Of a stretch of 64,000 nt of DNA, positions 26,408 through 35,485 are shown piece after piece. The notes beneath the pieces were generated by a model, which saw only the letters and a program-made list of their open reading frames with translations, searched no databases and had not been told where the DNA came from. Made by a program: the position numbers and the translations under genes. Where the stretch lies: contig NZ_CANMVK010000002.1 of assembly GCF_947501405.1 (NCBI RefSeq), forward strand, positions 806,001-870,000, written 5' to 3'. This DNA comes from an uncultured Hoeflea sp. (GTDB lineage: Bacteria; Pseudomonadota; Alphaproteobacteria; Rhizobiales; Rhizobiaceae). Positions within the stretch are counted from its first letter, which is position 1. Each line of letters starts with the position of its first letter.

Positions 26408-27187
26408 TCAGCCGGCCACCGCCACGATCTCGGCCACGCGTTCGGCGTTGGAGGCGGCGGTGGTGCCGTTGCGGTTGATCAGGTTGTTTTCAAACCCGAC
26501 CCGCACTTTTCCGCCGAGCGAAAGTGCGCGGGCGAGGATATCTGTCTCGGTCTGGCCGAAGGCGCAGACGGCCCAGTCGGCGTCAAGCTCATGGCGGGCG
26601 TGGCCGTCAATGAATGCGTCCAGATCGGCCGGGTCGGCGGTGTGGTTGTCGGCATAGCGGCCGAGCACGAACAGCAGTTGCAAATGCTCCGCCGGCAGCC
26701 GGTCTTCGGTGACATGGGCGGCCAGCGCATCGAGATCGGCGGGCTCATATAAAATGTGCTGCACGGCGACGCCGCGCATCGCGCACCACTGGTAAAAGGC
26801 TTGCGCTTCCGCGTTCCAGCCCTCCGACGTCATCTCCCTGAGCGCCACCGACACCATTTGCGGCCGCACCTCGCGGACAAGCGCGATCTGCTCGGCGGGT
26901 GAGTAGCGGCCCACCGCCTCGGTGGTGATCTGGCAGGCCATCTCCGGAACCACCAGTTTAAGCTCGTCAAGCAATTCCCGGTACAGCCCGGCGTCAAGCA
27001 CATGGCCGCCATCCGCATCCCGCACATGGGCGTGGATGCCGCCTGCGCCGGCCTCAAAACAGGCGCGCGCGGTTGCAACCGTTTGAGCGATGGTCACCGG
27101 CAGTTCCGGGTGATCGGCCCGGGTCAGCCGGGCGCCGTTCGGCGCGACCATGATGCGGGGCAGGGGTGTGATGGTCTCACCCGCCAT
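26408..27187 (-). CDS. Beta-keto acid cleavage enzyme (BKACE), unknown substrate
   Basis: This second BKACE-family enzyme (DUF849) has 259 residues, shorter than the carnitine one and only distantly similar. Metal-binding IHAHVRDADGGH, a TTEAVGRYSP segment and the C-terminal KVRVGFENNLINRNG are present. It would split a beta-keto acid with acetyl-CoA into acetoacetate and a new acyl-CoA. The ATG at 27187 lies one base after the upstream aminotransferase stop; a longer frame to 27304 lies inside that gene. The pairing with an aminotransferase suggests that the keto acid comes from a beta-amino acid. Confidence 0.8.
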   Translation of the reverse strand: MAGETITPLPRIMVAPNGARLTRADHPELPVTIAQTVATARACFEAGAGGIHAHVRDADGGHVLDAGLYRELLDELKLVVPEMACQITTEAVGRYSPAEQIALVREVRPQMVSVALREMTSEGWNAEAQAFYQWCAMRGVAVQHILYEPADLDALAAHVTEDRLPAEHLQLLFVLGRYADNHTADPADLDAFIDGHARHELDADWAVCAFGQTETDILARALSLGGKVRVGFENNLINRNGTTAASNAERVAEIVAVAG

Positions 27188-27188
27188 C

Positions 27189-28517
27189 TCAGCGCAGCGC
27201 CGTTTCGATGGCCGCGGCGAGCTTGCCGACCAGCTCATCGACATGGGTGTCGTCAATGATGAAGGGCGGCGCCAGAAGCACGTGATCGCCGGATGTGCCG
27301 TCAATGGTGCCGGCCATCGGATAGCAGATCAGCCCCTCCGCCATGGCCGCCTTCTTGAGCTTTGCCGCCACCTTTTTCTCGGGTGCGAACGGCGTTTTGC
27401 TCTCGCGGTCGGCCACGAACTCAACCCCGCGGAACAGCCCGCGTCCGCGGATGTCGCCCACATGCGGGTGCTGGCCGAGCCGCGCCTCAAGGGCGGATTG
27501 CAGTTTGTCGCCCATTGTCCGCACATTGGAAAGCAGATCGCGCCCGATAATGGCTTCAAGCACCGCCAGCGAAGCCGCTGCCGCCGTGGGGTGGCCGATA
27601 TAGGTGTGGCCATGCTGAAAGCTGCCGGAGCCTTTCGCGATGGCATCGTGGATCCGGTCGGTGCACAGCGTCGCCCCGACCGGCTGATAGCCCGCACCGA
27701 GCCCCTTGGCGATGGTGACGATGTCGGGCGAGATGCCTTCCTGTTCCGAGGCGAACAGCGTGCCGGTGCGGCCCATGCCGCACATCACCTCGTCGAGAAT
27801 GAGCAACACGCCATGGCGATCGCAGATCTCGCGGATGCGCTTGAAATAGCCCGGAACCGGCGGCACTGCGCCCGCTGTCGCCCCCACCACCGGCTCGGCG
27901 ATGAAGGCCATGACGCTGTCCGGGCCGAGGCGGAGAATCTGCGCCTCCAGCTCATCGGCGACCCGCAGGCCATAGGCTTCAAACGTCTCGTCATCACGCT
28001 GGCCGCGATAGGCGTAGCAGGGCGAGATATGGGTGGTGTCGATCAAGAGCGGCGCGAACTGCCCGCGCCGCGCCATGTTGCCGCCGGCGGCCAGCGCGCC
28101 AAGCGTGTTGCCATGGTAGCTTTGCCGCCGCGCGATCACGTGCCGGCGCTCGGACTGGCCGATTTCGAGGAAATACTGCCGCGCCATCTTCAGCGCGGTT
28201 TCCACAGCCTCCGAGCCGCCCGAGACAAGATAGACCCGGCCGATGCCGGGCGGCGCCAGCTCGATCAGCCGGTCGGCCAGCGCCTCGGCCGGTTCGGAGG
28301 TGAAGAAGCCGGTATGGGCGAAGGCGATCGAATCGATCTGGGCGTGGATTGCCGCTCGCACGCTCTCGTCCGAATGTCCCAGGCACGACACCGCCGCCCC
28401 GCCGGAGCCATCGAGATAACGCTTGCCGTCAGAAGCGATGATGTAGGGCCCGTCGCCGCCCACGGCCACGGGCAGGGGACCTGTGTTGGAGACCCGGGCG
28501 AACAGATGGTTTGGCAT
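27189..28517 (-). CDS. Class III PLP-dependent aminotransferase
   Basis: The 442-residue enzyme belongs to the omega-aminotransferase family. GGSEAVETALKMARQYF binds the cofactor phosphate, ILDEVMCGMGRTG carries the conserved Asp, and IAKGLGAGYQPVGA holds the Schiff-base lysine. It would move the amino group of an omega- or beta-amino acid to pyruvate or a 2-oxo acid. It lies between a BKACE and a stress-protein gene downstream of a TAXI-TRAP importer. The reading here is import, transamination, then keto-acid cleavage. The exact amine is unknown. Confidence 0.85.
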   Translation of the reverse strand: MPNHLFARVSNTGPLPVAVGGDGPYIIASDGKRYLDGSGGAAVSCLGHSDESVRAAIHAQIDSIAFAHTGFFTSEPAEALADRLIELAPPGIGRVYLVSGGSEAVETALKMARQYFLEIGQSERRHVIARRQSYHGNTLGALAAGGNMARRGQFAPLLIDTTHISPCYAYRGQRDDETFEAYGLRVADELEAQILRLGPDSVMAFIAEPVVGATAGAVPPVPGYFKRIREICDRHGVLLILDEVMCGMGRTGTLFASEQEGISPDIVTIAKGLGAGYQPVGATLCTDRIHDAIAKGSGSFQHGHTYIGHPTAAAASLAVLEAIIGRDLLSNVRTMGDKLQSALEARLGQHPHVGDIRGRGLFRGVEFVADRESKTPFAPEKKVAAKLKKAAMAEGLICYPMAGTIDGTSGDHVLLAPPFIIDDTHVDELVGKLAAAIETALR

Positions 28518-28527
28518 TTCGGCGTTC

Positions 28528-28953
28528 CTATTCGCGAACGACCATCACCGAGCGCTTGGAATGGCGCACCACCCGCGCGGCGTTGGGCCCGAGCAGGTAG
28601 TCCTTGAGCTCAGGGCGATGCGCCGCCATGACGATGAGATCGCAATCAAGGTGGTCGGCCACGCGCATGATCTCGTCATAGATGGTGCCATGGGCGACAT
28701 GGCCCCGGACATGATCGGCGGCCGCGTTTTCGGCGATGAAGCCGGTCAACGCGGCTTGCGTGGCCTCCATCGCCTTGGATTCGAAATCCTTGGCGAAATA
28801 GGAGCCGACGATCGCCATGCCATAGGTCGGCACAACCGTGAGCACATGCACCTCGCCCCCGTCCTCAAGCGGCATCGCCAGCGCCGTTTTGAGAATCCGG
28901 CGCGCGATCTGGGGCTCGGCGAGATCGACCGGAACCAGAATCTTGCTGTACAT
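28528..28953 (-). CDS. Universal stress protein (UspA family)
   Basis: The protein has 141 residues from the second of two adjacent ATGs (28953; the first at 28956 and a TTG at 28968 are alternatives) behind GAGGGAG. It opens KILVPVDL and ends in the ATP-binding pattern (MAAHRPELKDYLLGPNAARVVRHSKRSVMVV), in which the usual G-2x-G-9x-G(S/T) appears degenerate. Stand-alone Usp genes are common next to TRAP transporters, where TeaD-like proteins modulate transport. Here it sits directly after the TRAP permease gene, overlapping its end region. Confidence 0.85.
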   Translation of the reverse strand: MYSKILVPVDLAEPQIARRILKTALAMPLEDGGEVHVLTVVPTYGMAIVGSYFAKDFESKAMEATQAALTGFIAENAAADHVRGHVAHGTIYDEIMRVADHLDCDLIVMAAHRPELKDYLLGPNAARVVRHSKRSVMVVRE

Positions 28954-28964
28954 CATTTTCTCCC

Positions 28965-31589
28965 TCAAAACGCCGGCACGGTTTGACGCCGCCGCTGGAA
29001 CGCGATCACCACGCCAAGCAGCAGGATCGCCGGGAAATAGAAGATTTCCTTGGGCCAGCGTTCGGCGTTGACCTGCATCTCCGCCACTTCAACGGGCACA
29101 TCGCCGTAAAAGTCGAAGTTCTGAAACTCGCTGAAGAACTCGGTTCCCGCGAACGGCTCGTCAAGCAGCGTCTTGCCGTCTTCCTCCCGCACGGTCAATC
29201 CGGCCGCCTCGTAGCGTGCCACGCCATCGCCCTGCGGGCCCAGTTCAACCAAGACCGTTTTCTGCAGCACCTCGTCTGGATTGTCGAAATCGGATCCGCG
29301 CACCACCAGTCGTATGACCTCGTTGTCGGGCAATGCGGTCGCCATTTCGATCACTTCGGCGCCCGGTGTGATGTCATAGGGCTCCTGTACCTTGTCGAGC
29401 CAGAAGCCCGGCCGGAACAGCGTGAACGCCACCAGCAGAAGCGCGATCGATTCCCACCACCGGCTGCGGGCAAAGAAATAGCCCTGGGTTGCTGCCGCAA
29501 ACAGCATCATGGCAATCACCGCCACCACGAAAATCAGCACCGCCTTGGCGGGTGACACGTCAATCAGCAGCAATTCGGTGTTGAAGATGAACAGGAATGG
29601 CAACAGCGCAGTGCGGATGTCGTAGGCAAAACCCTGAATACCGGTGCGTATCGGGTCGCCACCCGATATGGCCGCAGCCGCGAAGGCCGCGAGCCCCACC
29701 GGCGGCGTGTCGTCGGCGAGAATGCCGAAATAGAACACGAACAGATGCACCGCGATTAGCGGCACGATCAGCCCCGATTGCGCGCCCACCGCCACGATCA
29801 CCGGCGCCATAAGCGAGGAGACCACGATGTAGTTGGCCGTGGTCGGCAGTCCCATGCCAAGGATCAGACTCATCACCGCCACCAGCAGCAGCATTGCCAT
29901 CAGGTTTCCGCCCGACAGGAATTCGACGAATTCGCCCACCACCTGGTGCGCGCCGGTCAGCGACACGGTGCCGACGATCACACCGGCGGCCCCGGTGGCC
30001 ACGCCGATGCCGATCATGTTGCGTGCGCCGGCGATCATGCCGTCGAAGAAGTCGTTCCATCCCTGCTTGAAGCCCTCGCCATAGCCGCCCTCGCCACGGA
30101 ACAGACGCTTGAGCGGCTTCTGGGTGAACACGATGAAGATCATGGCCACCGTGGCCCAATAGGCTGACAGCGTCGGCGACAGCCGTTCGATCAGGATGCA
30201 CCAGATCAGGATCACAATCGGCAGCAGGAAATGCAGCCCGGTGATCGCCACGTCGCCGGGACGCGGCAAAACAGTGGGCTCGGCGTTGGGATCATCCACG
30301 GCCAGGTCCGGATGTGCAGCGGCCCGCGACACCAGATACACATAGGTCACCAGGAACAGCGTCACCGCGCTCCAGAATCCCATGCCCGGGAAGGCGACCT
30401 TGATCCAGCCAAGCCCGTAATAGACCGCCCCGGCCAGCACCGCCATGCCGATAAAGCCCAGCAGAACACCCGACAGCCGCCGCGCCAGCGTGCCCACCGG
30501 GGTTGGCCGCTCAAGCCCCTTGAGGCCGAGCTTGAGCGCTTCCAGATGCACGATATAGACCAGCGCGATGTAGGAGATCACGGCCGGCAAAAAGGCGTGT
30601 TTGATCAGCTCGGGATAGGAAATCCCGGTAAACTCGGAGATCAGGAAGGCCGCAGCCCCCATCACCGGCGGCGTAAGCTGCCCGTTGGTGGAAGACGCGA
30701 CTTCCACCGCGCCGGCCTTTTCCGGCGCGAAGCCGGTGCGCTTCATCAAAGGAATGGTGAAGGTGCCGGTGGTCACCACATTGGCGATGGAAGAACCCGA
30801 ATAAAGGCCAGACAGCGCCGAGGCGACAACCGCGGCCTTGGCCGGGCCGCCACGCAGATGGCCCAGAAGCGCAAAGGCGCATTTGATAAAGTAATTGCCC
30901 GCCCCGGCCTTTTCGAGCAGCGAGCCGAACAGCACAAACAGGAAGATCATCGACGCCGATACGCCCAGTGCGACGCCGAACACGCCTTCCGTCTGCATCC
31001 AGAAATGCCACAATGCCTTGCCGAAGGACGCACCCTTCCACTGAATGGCCTCGGGCATGAAGTCGAGATGGCCGAAAAACACATAAAAGACGAACACGCT
31101 GGCAACGATCACCAGCGGCAGGCCGAGCGCCCGAAACACGGCGATAGCCAGCATCGCCATGCCGATCGCCGACATCACCAGATCGGAAGTGGTGGGAAGG
31201 CCTGCGCGGCCGGCAATCGATTCCTTGAACCACAGCAGATACAAACACGATGCCGCACCCATGACCGCCAGAGCCCAGTCATAGACAGGCACACGGTCAC
31301 GCGGGCTCGATTTGAACAGCGGATAGGCGAGCATCGCCAGAACCAGCGCAAACGCCAGGTGAATCTGGCGGGCTTCCTGGTTGTTGAAGACGACGTTGAT
31401 GCCGAAGGTCTCGGTCAGAACAAACGGGATCGCCGAGGCGATATAGAGCTGGAACAGCGACCAGATGAACGCAATGGCAAGGATGATCTTGCCCGTCAGT
31501 CCCACCGCGTTGCGGGCGCCGCTTTCGGTTTCGGCGACCATCAGGTCGACATCGACCTCCTTGCCGCGTGGTGTCGCTGCATCGTTCAT
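28965..31589 (-). CDS. TAXI-type TRAP transporter fused permease (DctQM)
   Basis: A single chain of 874 residues unites small and large TRAP permease parts, as usual for the TAXI subclass. The many hydrophobic helices include GLYSGSSIANVVTTGTFTIP, SSTNGQLTPPVMGAAAFL and ILGMGLPTTANYIV, signatures of fused TRAP permeases. The last 130 or so residues form a soluble domain (EVIRLVVRGSDF... to TEFFSEFQNFDF) followed by one final membrane helix, matching the extra DUF3394-type tail seen in this group. It imports an organic acid-like solute with the binding protein encoded just upstream. Confidence 0.9.
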   Translation of the reverse strand: MNDAATPRGKEVDVDLMVAETESGARNAVGLTGKIILAIAFIWSLFQLYIASAIPFVLTETFGINVVFNNQEARQIHLAFALVLAMLAYPLFKSSPRDRVPVYDWALAVMGAASCLYLLWFKESIAGRAGLPTTSDLVMSAIGMAMLAIAVFRALGLPLVIVASVFVFYVFFGHLDFMPEAIQWKGASFGKALWHFWMQTEGVFGVALGVSASMIFLFVLFGSLLEKAGAGNYFIKCAFALLGHLRGGPAKAAVVASALSGLYSGSSIANVVTTGTFTIPLMKRTGFAPEKAGAVEVASSTNGQLTPPVMGAAAFLISEFTGISYPELIKHAFLPAVISYIALVYIVHLEALKLGLKGLERPTPVGTLARRLSGVLLGFIGMAVLAGAVYYGLGWIKVAFPGMGFWSAVTLFLVTYVYLVSRAAAHPDLAVDDPNAEPTVLPRPGDVAITGLHFLLPIVILIWCILIERLSPTLSAYWATVAMIFIVFTQKPLKRLFRGEGGYGEGFKQGWNDFFDGMIAGARNMIGIGVATGAAGVIVGTVSLTGAHQVVGEFVEFLSGGNLMAMLLLVAVMSLILGMGLPTTANYIVVSSLMAPVIVAVGAQSGLIVPLIAVHLFVFYFGILADDTPPVGLAAFAAAAISGGDPIRTGIQGFAYDIRTALLPFLFIFNTELLLIDVSPAKAVLIFVVAVIAMMLFAAATQGYFFARSRWWESIALLLVAFTLFRPGFWLDKVQEPYDITPGAEVIEMATALPDNEVIRLVVRGSDFDNPDEVLQKTVLVELGPQGDGVARYEAAGLTVREEDGKTLLDEPFAGTEFFSEFQNFDFYGDVPVEVAEMQVNAERWPKEIFYFPAILLLGVVIAFQRRRQTVPAF

Positions 31590-31612
31590 GCCTGTTCCCC
31601 CTCAAATCAAAG

Positions 31613-31638
31613 CGGTCCGGGGGTTTCCCCCCGGACCG
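31613..31638 (-). promoter_or_regulatory. GC hairpin between TAXI binding-protein and permease genes
   Basis: CGGTCCGGGGG (31613-31623) pairs perfectly with CCCCCGGACCG (31628-31638) around a four-base loop. On the transcribed minus strand it is followed by CTTTGATTTGA, a weak T-rich stretch. It begins 13 bases after the binding-protein stop. Confidence 0.65.
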
Positions 31639-31651
31639 TCAAACGCGTGGA

Positions 31652-32629
31652 TTACATCCAGCCACGTTCTTTGTAGTACTTTTCCGCACCCGGGTGCAGC
31701 GGCGCCGACAGGCCGTCGGCGATCATTTCTTCTTCCTTGAGGTTGGAGAAGGCCGGGTGAAGCTTCTTGAAGTCGTCGAAATTGTCGAACACGGCCTTGA
31801 CCACCACATACACCGCGTCGTCGGACACATCAGCGGAGCTTACGAAGGTCGCGCCGACACCGAAGGTGGTGACCTCTGCATCGGTGCCCTTGTACATTCC
31901 GCCCGGAATCGTGGCGACCCGGTAGTAGGAGTTGTCGCCGACCAGCTTGTCGATCGGCTCGCCGGAAACCGAGATCAGTTCCACGTCGCAGGTTGTGGCA
32001 GCCTCGGTGATCGCAGCGGCCGGGTGGCCGATGGTGTAGATCATGGCGTCGATCTTGCCGTCGCACAGCGCCTGGGCCATTTCCGAGCCCTTGAGTTCGG
32101 CTGCGAGCGCGAAGTCATCCATACTGATTCCGAAAGCATCCATGACGACTTCCATCGTCGCGCGCTGTCCGGAACCCGGGTTGCCGACATTGACCTTCTT
32201 GCCCTTGAGGTCGGCGAAGCCGGAGATGCCGCTGTCTTTCTTGGCGATCAGCGTGAACGGCTCCGGGTGCACGGAAAACACGGCCCGAAGACCTTCAAAC
32301 GCGCCCTGCTCCTCGAACTTGGAGGTGCCGTTAAAGGCATGGAACTGCCAGTCGGACTGGGCAACGCCAAACTCCAGCTCGCCCGCCCGTACGGTGTTGA
32401 TGTTGTAAACCGAACCGCCTGTCGACTCCACCGAGCAGCGAATGCCGTGCTCCTTGCGGTCTTTATTGACAAGCCGGCAGATTGCGCCGCCCGTCGGATA
32501 GTAAACGCCTGTAACTCCTCCCGTACCGATCGAAATGAACTGCTGATCCTGCGCCATGGCGCTCCCGGCCATCATGGCGGCGCCGGCCAGGCAGGCCATT
32601 GCAGCAGAATATTTGAAGCGAATTGTCAT
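31652..32629 (-). CDS. TAXI-family TRAP transporter solute-binding protein
   Basis: This periplasmic protein of 325 residues has a Sec signal ([21 protein letters not shown] then Q-D-Q), whose cut would fall after about residue 24. The TAXI signature [20 protein letters not shown] follows at once, as in all TAXI binding proteins, with [20 protein letters not shown] further on. The ATG at 32629 has the ribosome site CAGGAG; a longer frame runs to 32821 without support. It works with the fused permease gene downstream, separated by a strong hairpin. Confidence 0.9.
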   Translation of the reverse strand: MTIRFKYSAAMACLAGAAMMAGSAMAQDQQFISIGTGGVTGVYYPTGGAICRLVNKDRKEHGIRCSVESTGGSVYNINTVRAGELEFGVAQSDWQFHAFNGTSKFEEQGAFEGLRAVFSVHPEPFTLIAKKDSGISGFADLKGKKVNVGNPGSGQRATMEVVMDAFGISMDDFALAAELKGSEMAQALCDGKIDAMIYTIGHPAAAITEAATTCDVELISVSGEPIDKLVGDNSYYRVATIPGGMYKGTDAEVTTFGVGATFVSSADVSDDAVYVVVKAVFDNFDDFKKLHPAFSNLKEEEMIADGLSAPLHPGAEKYYKERGWM

Positions 32630-32967
32630 ATCGGACTCCTGATTGGTCTCTTTCTTTGTTTCTCCGGCACACGCTTGCGCCGAAAGTAGCAGCCTAGGCA
32701 TGATTGTACCGCATGGCAATGCACGGGAGTGCGCCTGAACGTTCTGCCGGTCTCCCGCCCATTCCAAATTGGGTCTATGTGAGGCCAGCCAAAAGGAAAT
32801 CCGGTCGTGGCGGCCGCTCAATTTGCAGCTTCACGCCCTGCGGCTTCTCCGGCGCGACCCGGCGAAAGGAAGGGTAGTTGCTGACCCGGTGCCGTGCGTA
32901 ATGGTTTCCCGCCTTTGGTGAATTCTGCTCTAATGATTGCGGCTTCGGCGCAAAAACGGGGAAAGCG
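32630..32967. promoter_or_regulatory. Divergent intergenic region, TAXI operon and ureohydrolase gene
   Basis: These 338 bases between divergent genes hold no credible coding frame; the reading frames crossing it are shadows. It must contain promoters for both directions. The right end has GGGGAAAG before the ATG at 32968. I could not single out operators by eye. Confidence 0.4.
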
Positions 32968-33963
32968 ATGAGTGAGAGCTTCAACCAGCCGCTGGGCGGC
33001 AATGAGATGCCGCGGTTCGGCGGGCCTGCCACCATGATGCGCTTGCCCGCTGCACAATCCTGTGACGGGCTTGATGCCTGCTTCATCGGAGTGCCGATGG
33101 ATATCGGCACGTCGAACCGTCCCGGCACCCGGCTTGGCCCACGCCAGATCCGTGCGGAAAGTGCCATGATCAGGCCCTTCAACATGGCCACGGGCGCCGC
33201 ACCCTTCGACTGCATGTCGGTTGCCGATGTCGGCGATGTGGCCATCAACACATTCGATCTCAAACGCTCGGTCGAGATCATCGCTAAGCGGTATGCGGAG
33301 ATTTTCGCATCCGGCTGCATCCCGCTCACGCTGGGCGGTGATCACACGCTTACATGGCCGATCCTGAAGGCGGCCCATGCCCATCATGGACCGGTCGCGC
33401 TTATCCATATCGATGCCCATGCCGACATCAATGAGCACATGTTCGGTGAAGAGATTGCCCACGGCACACCATTCCGTCGCGCCCATGAAGCCGGTGCGCT
33501 GGTGGCCCAGAAGGTGTTCCAGATAGGTCTGCGCGGTTCGGGTTATTCGGTGGATGATTTCAACTGGTCGCGCGCCCAGGGATTTACCGTCGTGCCCGCC
33601 GAGCATTGCTGGCACCGTTCGCTCACACCGCTGATGGAGGTGGTGCGACAGACGATTGGCGATACGCCCACCTATCTCAGCTTCGATATCGACAGTCTCG
33701 ATCCGGGCCTGGCGCCGGGAACCGGCACCCAGGAAATGGGCGGGCTGACTTCGGTGCAGGCGCTCGAGATCGTGCGCGGTTGTGCGGGGCTCAACCTGAT
33801 TGGCTGTGATCTGGTGGAGGTCTCGCCGCCTTATGATCCGGGCGGTACAACGGCGCTGATGGCCTCGAACCTGCTTTACGAAATGCTCTGCGTTCTGCCC
33901 AAGGCGGAAGCGCACCGCAGTGCCACAATCAAGGGCGATCCGCTTGGGCCGAGGATTTTCTGA
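32968..33963 (+). CDS. speB: Ureohydrolase: agmatinase or guanidinobutyrase
   Basis: This manganese-dependent ureohydrolase has 331 residues, with LGGDHTLTWP, HIDAHADINEH and SFDIDSLDPGLAPGTG supplying the conserved metal ligands. Members release urea from agmatine, 4-guanidinobutyrate or 3-guanidinopropionate. The next genes, convergent, are gabD and gabT, which degrade 4-aminobutyrate. GABA is the direct product of guanidinobutyrase, so that activity is as likely as agmatinase. The ATG at 32968 follows GGGGAAAG. The symbol reflects the family and is not proof of substrate. Confidence 0.8.
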   Translation: MSESFNQPLGGNEMPRFGGPATMMRLPAAQSCDGLDACFIGVPMDIGTSNRPGTRLGPRQIRAESAMIRPFNMATGAAPFDCMSVADVGDVAINTFDLKRSVEIIAKRYAEIFASGCIPLTLGGDHTLTWPILKAAHAHHGPVALIHIDAHADINEHMFGEEIAHGTPFRRAHEAGALVAQKVFQIGLRGSGYSVDDFNWSRAQGFTVVPAEHCWHRSLTPLMEVVRQTIGDTPTYLSFDIDSLDPGLAPGTGTQEMGGLTSVQALEIVRGCAGLNLIGCDLVEVSPPYDPGGTTALMASNLLYEMLCVLPKAEAHRSATIKGDPLGPRIF

Positions 33964-33988
33964 CCGGGCGGCCTGTCCCGTCCGGTCA
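33961..33988. terminator. Weak bidirectional hairpin between convergent genes
   Basis: TGACCGG (33961-33967, including the ureohydrolase stop) pairs with CCGGTCA (33982-33988). The stem is only seven pairs and lacks a T-run, so termination is a guess from its position between convergent genes. Confidence 0.35.
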
Positions 33989-34006
33989 GATCTGTGATCC
34001 CGGGTC

Positions 34007-35485
34007 TCAGATGCCGCCCAGGCAGAGATATTTCATCTCCAGGTAATCGTCGACGCCGTATTTGGAGCCCTCGCGGCCCTGGCCCGATTGCTTGACGCCG
34101 CCGAACGGCGCCACCTCGGTAGAGATCAGGCCGGTGTTGACGCCGACCATGCCGTATTCCAGCGCCTCGGCCACACGCCAGACTTTGGAAAGATCGCGGG
34201 CGTAGAAATAGGACGCCAGGCCGAAGATCGTGTCATTGGCCTGTTCAATGACGTCGTCCACACTGTCGAACTTAAACAGCGGTGCGACCGGACCGAAGGT
34301 TTCTTCGCCCGCCACCTTCATGTCCTTGGTCACGCCGGTGAGGATCGTCGGTTCGAAGAAGGTTCCGCCTAGCGCGTGGCGCTTGCCGCCGGTGGCCACC
34401 TTGGCGCCCTTGGCCTTGGCGTCCTCGATGTGCTCGATGACCTTGTCCACGGCATCTTCGCTGATCAGCGGACCGGTGGTGACGCCGTCGGCGAAGCCGT
34501 CGCCGATCTTCATCTTGGCGACCGCTGCCGCGAGCTTTTCGGCAAACGCGTCATAGACGCCCGACTGGACATAGATGCGGTTGGCGCAAACGCAGGTCTG
34601 GCCGTTGTTGCGGTATTTCGAGATCATCGCGCCCTCGACGGCCGCATCCAAATCGGCATCGTCGAACACGATGAACGGCGCATTGCCGCCAAGTTCCATA
34701 GACGTCTTTTTGATCTGATCGGCCGATTGCCGCATCAAAATACGCCCGACTTCGGTTGAGCCGGTAAAGGTGATCTTGCGCACCTTGTCATTGGAGCAGA
34801 ACTCCTGGCCGATGGCGGCGCTGGATTTCGAAGTGATCACGCTCAGCAGGCCCTTCGGCAGACCGGCATCAAGCGCCAGCTTGGCCATCGCCAGTGCTGA
34901 CAAGGGCGTTTCGCCTGCGGGCTTGGCCACGAACGCGCAGCCCACGGCCAGTGCCGGACCGAGCTTACGGGCGATCATCGCATTGGGAAAGTTCCACGGC
35001 GTGATCGAGGCGACAACACCGACCGGCTGCTTGAGCACGATGATGCGCTTGTCGGGCTGGTGGCCAGGAATGACGTCGCCATAAACGCGCTTGGCCTCTT
35101 CGGCGAACCACTCGATGAAGCTCGCGCCATAGAGGATCTCGCCCTTGGCTTCGGCAAACGGCTTGCCCATCTCCGCGGTCAGGATGACACCCAGATCATC
35201 GGCATTGGCGACCATCAGATCATTGAGCTTGCGCAGCACCGCGCCGCGCTCCTTGCCGGTCTTGGCGGCCCAGTCCTTCTGCGCTTCATAGGCCGCATCG
35301 ATCGCCGCGCGGGTTTCTTCGACGCCGATATCAGGGAGCGACGTGATCACCTCGCCGGTCGAGGGATTGAGAACATCGAAGCTCTTGCCGCTCGGCGCCT
35401 TGTCCATCCAGCCGCCGCCGACCAGCGCCGCGCTGACCAGCAGGTCGGGGTTTTTCAGCATGTCTGCCAGAGGTTTGTTGCTCAT
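34007..35485 (-). CDS. gabD: Succinate-semialdehyde dehydrogenase GabD
   Basis: This aldehyde dehydrogenase has 492 residues, with the cofactor segment FTGSTEVGRILM, the general-base block MELGGNAPFIVFDDAD and the nucleophile in NNGQTCVCANRIYV. These are the characteristic forms of the GabD/SSADH group. It oxidises succinate semialdehyde to succinate with NAD(P). Its ATG overlaps the gabT stop (ATGA), so the pair is coupled and forms the GABA shunt exit to the citric acid cycle. Confidence 0.92.
   Translation of the reverse strand: MSNKPLADMLKNPDLLVSAALVGGGWMDKAPSGKSFDVLNPSTGEVITSLPDIGVEETRAAIDAAYEAQKDWAAKTGKERGAVLRKLNDLMVANADDLGVILTAEMGKPFAEAKGEILYGASFIEWFAEEAKRVYGDVIPGHQPDKRIIVLKQPVGVVASITPWNFPNAMIARKLGPALAVGCAFVAKPAGETPLSALAMAKLALDAGLPKGLLSVITSKSSAAIGQEFCSNDKVRKITFTGSTEVGRILMRQSADQIKKTSMELGGNAPFIVFDDADLDAAVEGAMISKYRNNGQTCVCANRIYVQSGVYDAFAEKLAAAVAKMKIGDGFADGVTTGPLISEDAVDKVIEHIEDAKAKGAKVATGGKRHALGGTFFEPTILTGVTKDMKVAGEETFGPVAPLFKFDSVDDVIEQANDTIFGLASYFYARDLSKVWRVAEALEYGMVGVNTGLISTEVAPFGGVKQSGQGREGSKYGVDDYLEMKYLCLGGI

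Noticed and set aside
30231-31676. 481-codon plus-strand frame
   Set aside because: Antisense shadow of the fused TRAP permease; its translation is Arg/His/Gln-rich without any domain pattern.
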